Origin: Bog-473 sp963750075
GTDB lineage: Bacteria > Actinomycetota > Acidimicrobiia > Acidimicrobiales > RAAP-2
Direction: 5' to 3'
Assembly (NCBI GenBank): GCA_963750075.1
Contig: CAVVPG010000010.1
Coordinates: 86,600 to 150,599 of the forward strand
Length of the DNA: 64,000 nt
Made by a program: the position numbers and the translations under genes. Position 1 is the stretch's first letter. Each line of letters begins with the position of its first letter. Positions 17,556-27,725 of the stretch are shown piece after piece. A model generated the notes under the pieces. That model saw only the letters and a list, made by a program, of their open reading frames with translations, did no database searches and was not told where the DNA came from.

Positions 17556-19037
17556 GTGGCGGACGCCCCCCTGCCACCGCGCGCCGGCCCGGTCGTCGAC
17601 GCCGACGGCCACGTCGTGGAGCCCGAGCTCGCCTGGGCCGCGCTGGCCGAGGCGCACCGTCCCCGGATCAGCGCCGACGCGGCGGGCTACGAGCACGTCG
17701 TGGTGGGCGCCACCGAGATCCTGGCCGTGCCGCTGGGGAACCTGGCCCGGCCGGGCTCGACCTTCGACGACCCGGCGTCGTTCCGCCCGCTGGCGGACGC
17801 GCAGCCCGGCGGGAGCGATCCCCGGGCGCGGCTCGCCGACATGGACGCCGAGGGCATCGACCAGGCCGTCCTGTACCCGACCATCGGGCTGTACTTCTCC
17901 GTCGTCGACGACCCGGCGGCGGCCGTCGCGCTGGCCGCGGCGTACAACGACTGGCTGGCCGGGTACTGCGCCGCCGACGCGCGCCGGCTCTTCGGCGCCG
18001 CCATGCTGCCGCTGCAGGACCCCGACGAGGCGGCGCGCGAGCTGCGACGCGCCGTGACCGAGCTCGGCTTCGTGGCGGGCTTCGTCCGGCCCAACCCCTG
18101 CCGGGGGCGCTCCCTCTCCGATCGGGCCTACGACGTGGTCTGGGACGCCGCCGAGGAGCTGGGCGTGCCGATCGGGATCCACGAGGGCAGCTCGGTCATC
18201 GTGCCGACGCTCGGGTCGGACCGGCCCTTCAACCCCCTCGTCCTGCACGCGGTCTCGCACTCCTTCGAGCAGATGCTCGCGTGCGCCCAGCTCATCGCGT
18301 TCGGGGTGCTCGAGCGGCATCCGGGCCTGCGCTGCATCTTCCTCGAGTCCTCCGGCGGGTGGGCGCCCTTCTGGCTCGAGCGCCTCGACGAGCAGGCCGA
18401 GTCGTTCGGCGGCTTCTGCCCCGGCATGGCGCTGCGCCCCTCGGAGTACTTCGCCCGCCAGTGCGCCATCAGCTTCGAAGTGGACGAGCGGACCCTGCCG
18501 GCGCTGGCCCCGTTCGTCGGGCCCGAGCGCATCGTGTGGGGCAGCGACTACCCGCACCACGACGCCACCTTCCCCGGGGCGGTGGACGCCTTGCGCGCCA
18601 CCATCGCGCCGTGCCCCACGGCGCTGCAGGTCAAGATCCTCGGGCTGAACGCCCGGGCCCTCTACCGCCTCCCCTCGCGCCACGTGGGGCCGGCGGCGCT
18701 CGTCGGCGACTACTTCGCCGCCGTCACCGCGCAGGATCCCGGCCTGCTGCGCGGCCTCTTCGCGCCCGATGCGGTCTTCGACGTGGACGGCGACCGCCGC
18801 CGCGGGCACGAGGACATCCTCGCCTACTACACCGACCACACGTTCGTCTTCGAGGACTTCCGTCCCGACCCCGGGACGCTGGAGGTCGACGGCTCGACCG
18901 TCACGGTCGACATCGCCGTCCACCTCGGGGGGGCCGAGCGCAGCGTGCGCGACGTCTTCGAGACGGACGGCGGGCGCATCACCGCGCTGCGCGTCCGTGG
19001 CTTCGCGGACGTGCTACGGGCGGCCGAGGTGCGCTGA
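17556..19037 (+). CDS. Amidohydrolase with C-terminal SnoaL-like (NTF2-fold) domain
   Basis: A 493-residue fusion. Residues 1 to about 370 are an Amidohydro_2 domain (VVDADGHVVEP start, GIHEGSS, FLESSGGWAPFW, GSDYPHHDATFPG). Residues from about 380 to the end (VGDYFAAVTAQDPGLLRGLF onward) look like a SnoaL/NTF2-like cone domain, which usually forms small ligand pockets or catalyses isomerisation or dehydration. The GTG at 17556 is two bases after the previous stop, so it is co-transcribed with the first amidohydrolase. The combined protein could carry out two successive steps on one substrate; that is inference. Confidence 0.85.
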   Translation: MADAPLPPRAGPVVDADGHVVEPELAWAALAEAHRPRISADAAGYEHVVVGATEILAVPLGNLARPGSTFDDPASFRPLADAQPGGSDPRARLADMDAEGIDQAVLYPTIGLYFSVVDDPAAAVALAAAYNDWLAGYCAADARRLFGAAMLPLQDPDEAARELRRAVTELGFVAGFVRPNPCRGRSLSDRAYDVVWDAAEELGVPIGIHEGSSVIVPTLGSDRPFNPLVLHAVSHSFEQMLACAQLIAFGVLERHPGLRCIFLESSGGWAPFWLERLDEQAESFGGFCPGMALRPSEYFARQCAISFEVDERTLPALAPFVGPERIVWGSDYPHHDATFPGAVDALRATIAPCPTALQVKILGLNARALYRLPSRHVGPAALVGDYFAAVTAQDPGLLRGLFAPDAVFDVDGDRRRGHEDILAYYTDHTFVFEDFRPDPGTLEVDGSTVTVDIAVHLGGAERSVRDVFETDGGRITALRVRGFADVLRAAEVR

Positions 19038-19052
19038 CCCGGGCGGACGGCC

Positions 19053-20765
<1,713 letters not shown>

Positions 20766-20832
20766 GGGTGCTCCTCTGTGCGGCGTCGTGGTCCCGCCCG
20801 CCCCGACGGGTCCTCCCGGCGCGGGGCGGCGG

Positions 20833-21870
20833 CTATACCCAGCTTCGCAGCTTTTCGATCATGGCGACCGGATCGGCGCCGACCGGGTTCACGTTGAGGT
20901 GGGTGACGCCGGCCTCGGCCATCTGCGCCACCCGCTCCTTGATGTAGGACTCGGGCCCGCACAGTGACGTCGTCTCGAGCAGCTCGTCGGGCACCAGCGC
21001 GGCCGCCTCGTCTTTCTTGCCCTCGAGGTAGAGGTCCTGGATCGCCGCCGCCTCCTTCTCGTAGCCGTAGCGACGGGCCAGTGCGTTGTAGAAGTTCTTC
21101 CCCCGCGCCCCCATGCCCCCGATGTAGAGGGCGGCCATGCCGCGCCCGAGGTCGCGCAGGTGGCCCACCTCGGCCTCCTCGCCGATGGCCAGCAGGCCGC
21201 CGGCGGCGATCTGCAGCGTCCCGAGCGACGGGTCGCGCCCGGCCGCGCCCGCGGCGAGGGCGGGGCCGAAGACGTCCTTGGCCTTGGCGGGCACGAAGAA
21301 GACCGGCAGCCAGCCGTCGGCCACCTCGGCGGTCATGGCGACGTTCTTCTCGCCGAGCGCGGCGACCCAGATCGGGATGCGCGGCCGCACCGGGTGGTTG
21401 ATGATCTTGAGCGCCTTGCCGAGCCCGGTGCCCTGCCCCGCCGGGAGGGGGATGTGGTACGCCGCGCCGTCGTGCTCGAGCGGCGCCTCGCGGGCCCACA
21501 CGGCCCGGCAGATCTCGATGATCTCGCGCGTGCGGGTGATGGGGCGGTCGTAGGGGACGCCGTGGAAGCCCTCGATCACCTGGGGCCCCGACGCGCCGAG
21601 GCCGAGCTGGCAGCGGCCGCCCGAGATGGCGTCGATGCCCGCCGCGGTCATGGCGAGCAGCGTCGGCGTGCGGCTGTAGATGGGCAGGATGCCCGAGCCG
21701 ATGTCCACCCGCTCCGTCTTGGCCGCCAGGTAGCCCATGAAGCTCGGGGCGTCGAAGCTGTACGCCTCGGCCACCCAGACGATGTCGAGGCCGACCTTCT
21801 CCAGCTCCGCCGCCTGGCGGGCCGACTCCTCGAACCCGCCGGCGTAGCTCAACGTCATGGACAGCTTCAC
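20833..21870 (-). CDS. LLM-class F420-dependent oxidoreductase
   Basis: A 345-residue luciferase-like TIM-barrel protein. The start KLSMTLSYAGGF, AEAYSFDA, GSGILPIYSRTP and LGLGASGPQVIEGFHG are typical of actinobacterial F420-dependent reductases of the bacterial-luciferase family. It probably transfers hydride between deazaflavin F420 and an organic substrate. The GTG at 21870 has an AGGAG box eight bases upstream. Gene order puts it first in an operon with the D-aminoacylase-like gene. Substrate is unknown. Confidence 0.9.
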   Translation of the reverse strand: MKLSMTLSYAGGFEESARQAAELEKVGLDIVWVAEAYSFDAPSFMGYLAAKTERVDIGSGILPIYSRTPTLLAMTAAGIDAISGGRCQLGLGASGPQVIEGFHGVPYDRPITRTREIIEICRAVWAREAPLEHDGAAYHIPLPAGQGTGLGKALKIINHPVRPRIPIWVAALGEKNVAMTAEVADGWLPVFFVPAKAKDVFGPALAAGAAGRDPSLGTLQIAAGGLLAIGEEAEVGHLRDLGRGMAALYIGGMGARGKNFYNALARRYGYEKEAAAIQDLYLEGKKDEAAALVPDELLETTSLCGPESYIKERVAQMAEAGVTHLNVNPVGADPVAMIEKLRSWV

Positions 21871-21921
21871 GGGGTCCTCTCCTCTGTCGTCGTCCTGTGA
21901 CCGGCCCGTAGCATCGCACCC

Positions 21922-22536
21922 ATGGCGGGACCCCGCATCGACCTCGTCCTCTTCGACCTCGGCGGGGTGCTCATCGACCCCGGCGGCGTCGGCCCCATGC
22001 GGGCGCTCGCCGGCATCGAGACCGACGAGGAGCTCTGGACGCGTTGGCTCGGCTGCCGCTGGGTGCGCGCCTTCGAGGCGGGGCGCTGCTCACCGGAGGA
22101 GTTCGCCGCCGGGGTGGTGGACGACTGGGGTCTCGCCCTGGCGCCGGCCGCCTTCCTCGAGACGTTCGGCGGGTGGCCCGGTGACCCGTACCCGGGGGCC
22201 GAGGAGCTCGTCGCCGAGGTGTCGGGCGCCGTCGGGGTCGGCTTCCTCTCCAACACCAACGCCTTCCAGTGGCACGCCAACTTCGAGGGCATCGCCATCA
22301 CGCAGGCCTTCGAGTTCCGCTTCCTCTCCTTCGAGCTGGGGATGGTCAAGCCGGACCGCGAGATCTTCGAGGAGGTCGTATCGAGGCTGCCGGTCGCTCC
22401 CGAGCGGGTGCTCTTCCTGGACGACAACGCGGCCAACGTCGCCGGTGCGCACGCCTGCGGCTTCGCGGCCCGCCACGTGCGCGGCGTCGACGAGGCTCGC
22501 CGGGCCCTGGCGACGGCGGGCGTCCTGGCGACCTGA
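21922..22536 (+). CDS. HAD family hydrolase
   Basis: A 204-residue haloacid-dehalogenase-like phosphatase. Motif I is FDLGGVLID (the nucleophile is the first Asp, residue 12), motif II is LSNTN, motif III KPD and motif IV FLDDN. It should hydrolyse a phosphate ester such as a nucleotide or sugar phosphate. A TAGCAT box at 21909-21914 ends eight bases before the ATG, which suggests a leaderless transcript. It is divergent from the luciferase-like oxidoreductase. Confidence 0.9.
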   Translation: MAGPRIDLVLFDLGGVLIDPGGVGPMRALAGIETDEELWTRWLGCRWVRAFEAGRCSPEEFAAGVVDDWGLALAPAAFLETFGGWPGDPYPGAEELVAEVSGAVGVGFLSNTNAFQWHANFEGIAITQAFEFRFLSFELGMVKPDREIFEEVVSRLPVAPERVLFLDDNAANVAGAHACGFAARHVRGVDEARRALATAGVLAT

Positions 22537-22597
22537 GGCGCGGGGCGGCGGCCGCGCGGACCGGCGCCGGGCGCGTCCCGTGTGCCAACATGCCGCC

Positions 22598-23017
22598 ATG
22601 GTTGCCAACGGCCCGAGTCTGCGTCTCCTGCCGCGCCTCAGCGACGACGTTGCGTTCTTCTGGACCTCCGGCGCTGACGGCGTGCTGCGCCTCCAGCGCT
22701 GCAACGCCTGCGGTTTCTACATCCACCCACCCGGTCCCGTGTGCCCGCGCTGCCTGTCGCGCGACCTGGCGCCCCACGAGGTCAGCGGCCGCGGGCGCGT
22801 CGAGACCTTCACCGTCAACTACCAGCAGTGGATCCCCGGAAGCGACACCTACGTCATCGCCTGGGTGTCGATCGACGAGCAGCCCAGCGTGCGCCTGACC
22901 ACGAACCTCGTCGACGTCGAGCCGGGCGACGTGCACGTGGGGATGCCCGTGCGCGTCGTCTTCGAGCACGTCGACGACGTGTGGCTCCCCCTCTTCACGC
23001 CCGAGGGCGCATCGTGA
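22598..23017 (+). CDS. OB-fold / zinc-ribbon DUF35 protein (acyl-CoA-associated)
   Basis: A 139-residue DUF35 protein: an N-terminal helix, a rubredoxin-like zinc ribbon with Cys35, Cys38, Cys49 and Cys52 (CNACG, CPRC), then an OB-fold domain. DUF35 proteins pair with thiolase-like partners or hydratases in steroid and acyl-CoA catabolism. The stop overlaps the GTG of the next gene, which encodes just such a thiolase-like partner. A CAACAT box ends six bases before the ATG, compatible with a leaderless start. Confidence 0.9.
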   Translation: MVANGPSLRLLPRLSDDVAFFWTSGADGVLRLQRCNACGFYIHPPGPVCPRCLSRDLAPHEVSGRGRVETFTVNYQQWIPGSDTYVIAWVSIDEQPSVRLTTNLVDVEPGDVHVGMPVRVVFEHVDDVWLPLFTPEGAS

Positions 23018-24246
23018 GCCCCCACGGGGAGGAGCCCCTGGAGCGGCGGGCCATCATCTCGGGCATCGGGCAGTCCGCCGTGGGCCGGCGGCTCGGGCGC
23101 TCCGACCTCGACCTCACCGTCGAGGCGGCGTTGGAGGCCATCGCCGACGCCGGGCTGACCCGCGACGACATCGACGGCCTCTCGACCTACCCGGGCATGG
23201 GCGCGGGGACCGCCGGCTTCGGCGGGCCGACGACGCCCGAGGTCCAGGACGCACTCGGGCTGTCGCTCGACTGGCACGACGGGGGCGGCGAGGGGCCGGG
23301 GCAGATGCGCGCCGTGCAGGTGGCGGCGCTCGCCGTGGCGGCGGGGCTGGCCCGCCACGTCCTGGTGTACCGCACGGTCACCGAGGGGAGCGCCCAGGGC
23401 ACGGGCGGGCGGCAGGGCATCGGCGTGCCCTCCGGAGGCGGGGGCTCCATGCCCCGCTTCGGTGGCTTCATGCAGTGGTCGCTCCCCTTCGGGGCGGCGT
23501 CGGCCGGCAATTGGCTCGCCATGGTCGCCCAGCGCCGCGTGCACGAGTTCGGGCTCACCCGCGAGCAGATGGGCCAGATCGCGCTCAACGGGCGCCGCAA
23601 CGCCGCGCTCAACCCCAAGGCCATCTACAGCGACCCGATGTCCATGGAGGACTACCTGGCGGCGCGCATGATCACGACCCCGCTCTGCCTCTTCGACTGC
23701 GACGCGCCCTGCGACGGGGCGACGGTCGTCATCGTCTCGCACCGCGACGTCGCCGGCGACCTCGACCACCCCGCCGTGCAGATCAACGCCATCGGCACGG
23801 CCCTGCGCGGCCGCCCGAGCTGGGACCAGTTCGACGACATGACCACCATGGCGGCCCGCGACGCCGGCGCCTCCCTGTGGGAGCGCACCGAGCTCACGCC
23901 GGCCGACGTCGACACGGCGCAGCTCTACGACGGCTTCTCCATCCTGGCCATCGTCTGGCTCGAGGCGCTCGGGTTCTGCGGCCGCGGTGAGAGCGGGCCC
24001 TTCATTGAGGGCGGGGCCGCCATCGCGCGCGACGGCGTCCTGCCGCTGAACACCGCCGGGGGCCAGCTCTCGGGTGGGCGCCTGCACGGCTTCGGCTTCA
24101 TCCACGAGGCCTGCGTGCAGCTGCGCGGCGAGGGCGGCGAGCGCCAGGTGGTCCGGCCCGGCGGCCGGGTGCCCGAGGTGGCAGCCGTGGCCAACGGCGG
24201 CGGGCCGATCGCCGGCACCATGTTGCTGACCCGCGGCGTCCGCTGA
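23014..24246 (+). CDS. Thiolase-like / lipid-transfer protein (SCP-x type), DUF35 partner
   Basis: A 410-residue thiolase-superfamily protein of the SCP-x/Ltp type (ISGIGQSAVGRR, NTAGGQLSGGRLHGFGF). The segment around the usual nucleophile does not show the standard thiolase Cys motif, and LYDGFS carries a Tyr as in the Ltp2-like aldolases. With the overlapping DUF35 gene it may form a complex that performs retro-aldol or thiolytic chain cleavage of an acyl-CoA. That function is inferred from the known Ltp2 and ChsH2-DUF35 pair of mycobacterial cholesterol side-chain degradation; here no hydratase domain is fused to the DUF35. Confidence 0.85.
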   Translation: MSPHGEEPLERRAIISGIGQSAVGRRLGRSDLDLTVEAALEAIADAGLTRDDIDGLSTYPGMGAGTAGFGGPTTPEVQDALGLSLDWHDGGGEGPGQMRAVQVAALAVAAGLARHVLVYRTVTEGSAQGTGGRQGIGVPSGGGGSMPRFGGFMQWSLPFGAASAGNWLAMVAQRRVHEFGLTREQMGQIALNGRRNAALNPKAIYSDPMSMEDYLAARMITTPLCLFDCDAPCDGATVVIVSHRDVAGDLDHPAVQINAIGTALRGRPSWDQFDDMTTMAARDAGASLWERTELTPADVDTAQLYDGFSILAIVWLEALGFCGRGESGPFIEGGAAIARDGVLPLNTAGGQLSGGRLHGFGFIHEACVQLRGEGGERQVVRPGGRVPEVAAVANGGGPIAGTMLLTRGVR

Positions 24247-24262
24247 CCGGCGCGCCGGCGCC

Positions 24263-25924
24263 TCAGCCCGGTGTGGTCCCGGCCAGGTGGTGCGCGGCAC
24301 GCGCGGCGAGGGCGACCAGGGTGAGCGTCGGGCCGTAGCCGCTCGAGGTGACGAACACCGACGAGTCCGCGACGACGACGTTGTCGAGCGAGTGCACCCG
24401 CCCCCACCGGTCGACCACGGACGTGCCGGGGTGGTCGCCCATGCGCGCCGTGCCGATGACGTGGCGGCTCTCGGGGACCGGCGTCGCGCCCACGCCGTGG
24501 TACGAGACGCCGGGCGACGACGTGTGCAGGACCCACTGCGCCCCCATCTCCTCGAGCACCGACTGGAGGATCTTGCCGTGGTACTTCGACGCCGCCAGCT
24601 CGTGGCGGCCCGGCTGGTAGGTGACCCGCGCCACCGGGAAGCCACGGGCGTCGCGCACCGACGGGCTGAGGTCCACGGTGTTCGTGGCGTACGGCAGGTC
24701 CTCCCCCTGCATGATGAAGGCCCACATGCGCTCGCGCAGGTTCGACTCCCGCATGGCCTGGGCGTGGCCCCGGCCCCACGGCGAGTGGCGCGCCTCCATG
24801 ATCGGCAGCCCGCCGCCGCTGTGCTCGACCAGGCCGCCGCGGAACCACGGCAGCCCGGCGCCGAGGGCGGCCTCGCGCGAGCGCTCGTCCTGCACCATGG
24901 CGTCGTCGTGCACGTGGGTGACCGCACGCCCCTTGTGCGGGTGCAGGCGCAGGTGCGCGAAGTGCCCGACGACGATCGTCTGGAAGTGGCACATCAGGTG
25001 GCGTCCGAGCGCGGGGTGCTCCAGGCCCGAGAGGAGGAGGATGCGCGGCGTCTCGATGGCACCGCCGGCCACCACGACGAGCCGGGCGTCCATGGTGCGC
25101 GTGACGCCGTCGGGGCCGATGAACTCGACGCCGGTCGCCCGGCGGCCCTCCGTGACGATCCGGCTCACGTAGGTCTCGGCCATGAGCTCGGCCCGGCCGG
25201 TGGCCATGGCCCGCGTGAGCAGGGCCACCGGGTCGCCCTTGGCGTGGATGGGACAGCCGAAGAACGCGCAGTACCCGCAGTTGTTGCAGGCCGGTCGCCC
25301 GTCGTAGGCGATGCTGTTGGCCGCTGTCGGGGCCTCGTAGGGGTGGAGCCCGACCTTCTCGGCCGCGGCGGACGACAGCACCGCGCCGTACATCGGCGCG
25401 CCGGGCGGCATCGGGTAGGGCCCCGACCGCCAGGCCGCGAACGGGTTGGCACCCTCCCGGCCGGCCACGCCGATGGCCCGCTCCACCTCGGCGTAGAACG
25501 GCTCGAGCTCGTCGTAGTCGAGCGGCCAGTCGTCGACCGCCGCGCCGTCCTGGGGGCCGTAGGTGGAGAACAGGCGGAAGTCCTCCTCCCGGAAGCGCGG
25601 CACCTTGCCGTCGGCGTGGGTCCCCCCGCCCCCGACCGTCGTGGGGATGGAATTCACCTCGCCCACATGCGTGTGCTCGCCCTCGTCGGCCGAGCGGCGG
25701 AACGCACGCGGCTCGACGAGGGGGTCAGGCCCGAGGAAGTAGCGCGAGATGAACTTGATCTCGTCGTTCGAGTAGTCGCCCGCCGGCTTGGTCGGGTCGT
25801 CGGGGTCGAGGAGGTGGTTGCGGCCCTTCTCCATGATGACCACCGACCAGCCGGCCCGCGTCAGCACCTCGGCGACGGTGGCCCCGCCGGGCCCCGACCC
25901 GATGATGACGGTGTCGGCCGTCAC
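24263..25924 (-). CDS. GMC family oxidoreductase
   Basis: A 553-residue flavoprotein. The FAD-binding dinucleotide motif IIGSGPGGATVAE is at the N-terminus, there is a Cys-rich segment CNNCGYCAFFGCPIHA typical of the gluconate/sorbitol-dehydrogenase and cholesterol-oxidase-like group, and the C-terminal GTARMG and SSVFVTSSGYGPTLT match the GMC C-domain with its substrate-oxidising His. It should oxidise an alcohol or sterol-like hydroxyl. The GTG at 25924 overlaps the stop of the upstream small-subunit gene. No signal peptide is present, so it is likely cytoplasmic. Confidence 0.9.
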   Translation of the reverse strand: MTADTVIIGSGPGGATVAEVLTRAGWSVVIMEKGRNHLLDPDDPTKPAGDYSNDEIKFISRYFLGPDPLVEPRAFRRSADEGEHTHVGEVNSIPTTVGGGGTHADGKVPRFREEDFRLFSTYGPQDGAAVDDWPLDYDELEPFYAEVERAIGVAGREGANPFAAWRSGPYPMPPGAPMYGAVLSSAAAEKVGLHPYEAPTAANSIAYDGRPACNNCGYCAFFGCPIHAKGDPVALLTRAMATGRAELMAETYVSRIVTEGRRATGVEFIGPDGVTRTMDARLVVVAGGAIETPRILLLSGLEHPALGRHLMCHFQTIVVGHFAHLRLHPHKGRAVTHVHDDAMVQDERSREAALGAGLPWFRGGLVEHSGGGLPIMEARHSPWGRGHAQAMRESNLRERMWAFIMQGEDLPYATNTVDLSPSVRDARGFPVARVTYQPGRHELAASKYHGKILQSVLEEMGAQWVLHTSSPGVSYHGVGATPVPESRHVIGTARMGDHPGTSVVDRWGRVHSLDNVVVADSSVFVTSSGYGPTLTLVALAARAAHHLAGTTPG

Positions 25925-26484
25925 GGCTGCGACACCTCGGCGTCGCTGTAGCCGCGGGGCTGCACGTCGCCCTCGTAGCCGATGTAGTCCCACCCGACGC
26001 CGCCGCGGTTGCCCCCGTACTCGGGCGGGCCGTACATCCCCTCGCAGCACTGCTCCCACAGCAGCGCGCAGAAGGACTCGTCGGCCCGCAGCCGGCGCCG
26101 CTGCTCCGCGCCGTCCACCTCCGCGAAGTCCTCGCCGAGCGCGGCCAGCCCCTCCCGGTAGCGCTCCTGGAGTCCGACGACCGGCCCGTTGAACTCGCGC
26201 TCGGGGATCCCCCGGGACCCCTCGAGCCGCATGCGCCAGGCCAGCTCGTCGAGCGCGGACAGACGGTGGAAGCGGGCGAAGCCGGCGACGCCGCCCTTGC
26301 GGCCCGACGTCGGGCCACCGGCCCAGATCCGCGGCGGGTCGAAGGTGAAGGCGCCCAGGAAGGCGTCGATGTAGTCGGCCACCCCCGCCTCCTCGGCCCC
26401 GGGCGCACCCTGGTCGGAGGGCAGCATCTGCGCGCACGCCGCTCGCAGCGTGGCGTACTCCTGCTCGCTCAGCCAGACGGGCAC
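25921..26484 (-). CDS. Gluconate 2-dehydrogenase subunit 3-like protein
   Basis: A 187-residue protein of the Gluconate_2-dh3 family (LSEQEYATLRAACAQMLPSD, then ADYIDAFLG). This is the small subunit that accompanies GMC dehydrogenases. Many relatives have a Tat signal peptide; this one does not from its GTG at 26484. The GTG lies six bases after a TACGTT box (minus strand, 26491-26496), which decides the start and indicates a leaderless mRNA. It heads the operon with the GMC gene. No cytochrome c subunit gene is nearby. Confidence 0.85.
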   Translation of the reverse strand: MPVWLSEQEYATLRAACAQMLPSDQGAPGAEEAGVADYIDAFLGAFTFDPPRIWAGGPTSGRKGGVAGFARFHRLSALDELAWRMRLEGSRGIPEREFNGPVVGLQERYREGLAALGEDFAEVDGAEQRRRLRADESFCALLWEQCCEGMYGPPEYGGNRGGVGWDYIGYEGDVQPRGYSDAEVSQP

Positions 26485-26517
26485 CGGGCAAACGTAGCCT
26501 GCACCGGCCCCAATTGC

Positions 26518-26531
26518 TGACGCTGGTGTCA
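26518..26531. promoter_or_regulatory. Putative operator C (14-bp palindrome)
   Basis: TGACGCTGGTGTCA covers the expected -35 position of the leaderless promoter of the 26484 gene (-10 TACGTT at 26491-26496). Its last three bases are also the stop codon of the upstream DUF1023 gene, so the operator sits at a gene border. Confidence 0.6.
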
Positions 26532-27671
26532 GGTTGGGCCGGGGCCGCCGCCAGCCATCCCGGAGTCGGGGTCGGCGGTCGGGGCCGAGGTGGCCGGTGC
26601 CTCCTCCGGGAGTGCGCCGACGCGGTGCGCGACCCACAGCAGCGCGCGCTCTCCCTCGTCGAGCACCTCGGTGACCAGGTTGCCGGTCTGGCTCGCGCCG
26701 AGGTCCACCAGCCGGGCCCAATTGATCAGCAGCCGGTAGCCGGGTCCCCGGTAGTGCCGCCCGGCCATCCTGACCGGCACGGCGGGCATGCGCAGGAACC
26801 AGGTCACGAGGCCGCCCGCGATCTCGGGGAGCTCGGCGCGGTGGGTCTCGATGTCCGAGTACCGGCCCGTGACCACCTCGGCGATGTTCTCGAGCGCCTC
26901 CGAGCCGGCCTCGAAGTACTCGGAGTGCGCCTCCACCCCGGGGTGGTCCGGCGCGTTGGTGCGCATCCGGGTGCCGCCGAAGGTCGGTGACGCCGGCGTG
27001 GCCCCGAAGATGCCCAGTTCGGCGACCGCGTCGCCCGGTGCCTGCTCGGAGAAGAAGTGCGACTGGTCGACATGGAGCTGGCGGAGGTCGTCGACGGTCA
27101 TGCCCGGGCTCCCCGCCACGACGACGTCGGTCACCTCGAGGTCGCAGTCGGCGAGCGCCGCGCCCGTGACGATGGACCCGAAGCTGTGGGCGATCACGGT
27201 GAGCGTCTGGTCGGCGCGCAGGGCGAGCGACGCCACGAATGCCGTGAGGTCGCTCGCCGCCGTGACGAGGTCGTCGCTGCACGCGATGGCTCCCGCCGCG
27301 GCGGCGAGGATGTCGGCGGGGTTGTCGTAGCCCTTCCACAGGACGACGGCCGTGGGCTCGGCTTCGACCGTCGTCTCCGCCTCTCGAAAGAGGTTCTGGG
27401 CCTGGGGGAGCCAGTCGTCGCACAGGTTCGTGCCGTCGCCGACCCCGGGGACCATGACGGCGACGTGGCGGGCGCCCTCGAGGTCGCCGAAGAGCACGGC
27501 GTAGTGCTGCAACTGCGGCCGGTACAAGAGGATGTGCCCCCCGGACGACACCAGGGTCCGGAGCAACCTGACCCGGTCCGTGTCCCCCTCGGCCTCGGCA
27601 CCGGCGAGGTCCATCTCGATAGCGACCAGGTTGGAGGCGGCACGGCGCAACAACGCGTCGATTCCGGGCAT
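26529..27671 (-). CDS. DUF1023-like alpha/beta hydrolase
   Basis: A 380-residue protein whose central part fits the Abhydrolase_8/DUF1023 family of actinobacteria. The strand before the nucleophile elbow is TVIAHSFGSIVTG (Ser in HSFGS), preceded by VMVPGVGDG (oxyanion region). No signal peptide is seen. Probably a serine esterase; substrate unknown. The ATG at 27671 follows a minus-strand TAACCT box by five bases, giving a leaderless start, in mirror image to the divergent transporter gene. The C-terminal 30 residues are Pro/Gly/Ala-rich and probably disordered. Confidence 0.82.
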   Translation of the reverse strand: MPGIDALLRRAASNLVAIEMDLAGAEAEGDTDRVRLLRTLVSSGGHILLYRPQLQHYAVLFGDLEGARHVAVMVPGVGDGTNLCDDWLPQAQNLFREAETTVEAEPTAVVLWKGYDNPADILAAAAGAIACSDDLVTAASDLTAFVASLALRADQTLTVIAHSFGSIVTGAALADCDLEVTDVVVAGSPGMTVDDLRQLHVDQSHFFSEQAPGDAVAELGIFGATPASPTFGGTRMRTNAPDHPGVEAHSEYFEAGSEALENIAEVVTGRYSDIETHRAELPEIAGGLVTWFLRMPAVPVRMAGRHYRGPGYRLLINWARLVDLGASQTGNLVTEVLDEGERALLWVAHRVGALPEEAPATSAPTADPDSGMAGGGPGPT

Positions 27672-27673
27672 GT

Positions 27674-27720
27674 GCCAGGTTACGTCGCCCCCGCGGTCAA
27701 TTCGCGCTGCCTAACCTGGC
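27674..27720. promoter_or_regulatory. Mirror-image divergent leaderless promoters
   Basis: A perfect 9-bp inverted repeat, GCCAGGTTA (27674-27682) and TAACCTGGC (27712-27720), spans the gap between two divergent genes. Each arm provides a TAACCT -10 box ending five to eight bases before the respective ATG (27671 minus, 27726 plus). The symmetry may simply be two copies of a good promoter, or also a binding site for a shared regulator. Confidence 0.55.
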
Positions 27721-27725
27721 GCGCC

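Noticed and set aside
13039..17577. A 1512-residue open frame spanning several genes on the minus strand
   Set aside because: It contains the D-aminoacylase-like gene in frame but upstream of 14784 it is antisense or out-of-frame to the ALDH and amidohydrolase genes. The real gene starts at the GTG overlapping the ALDH stop.
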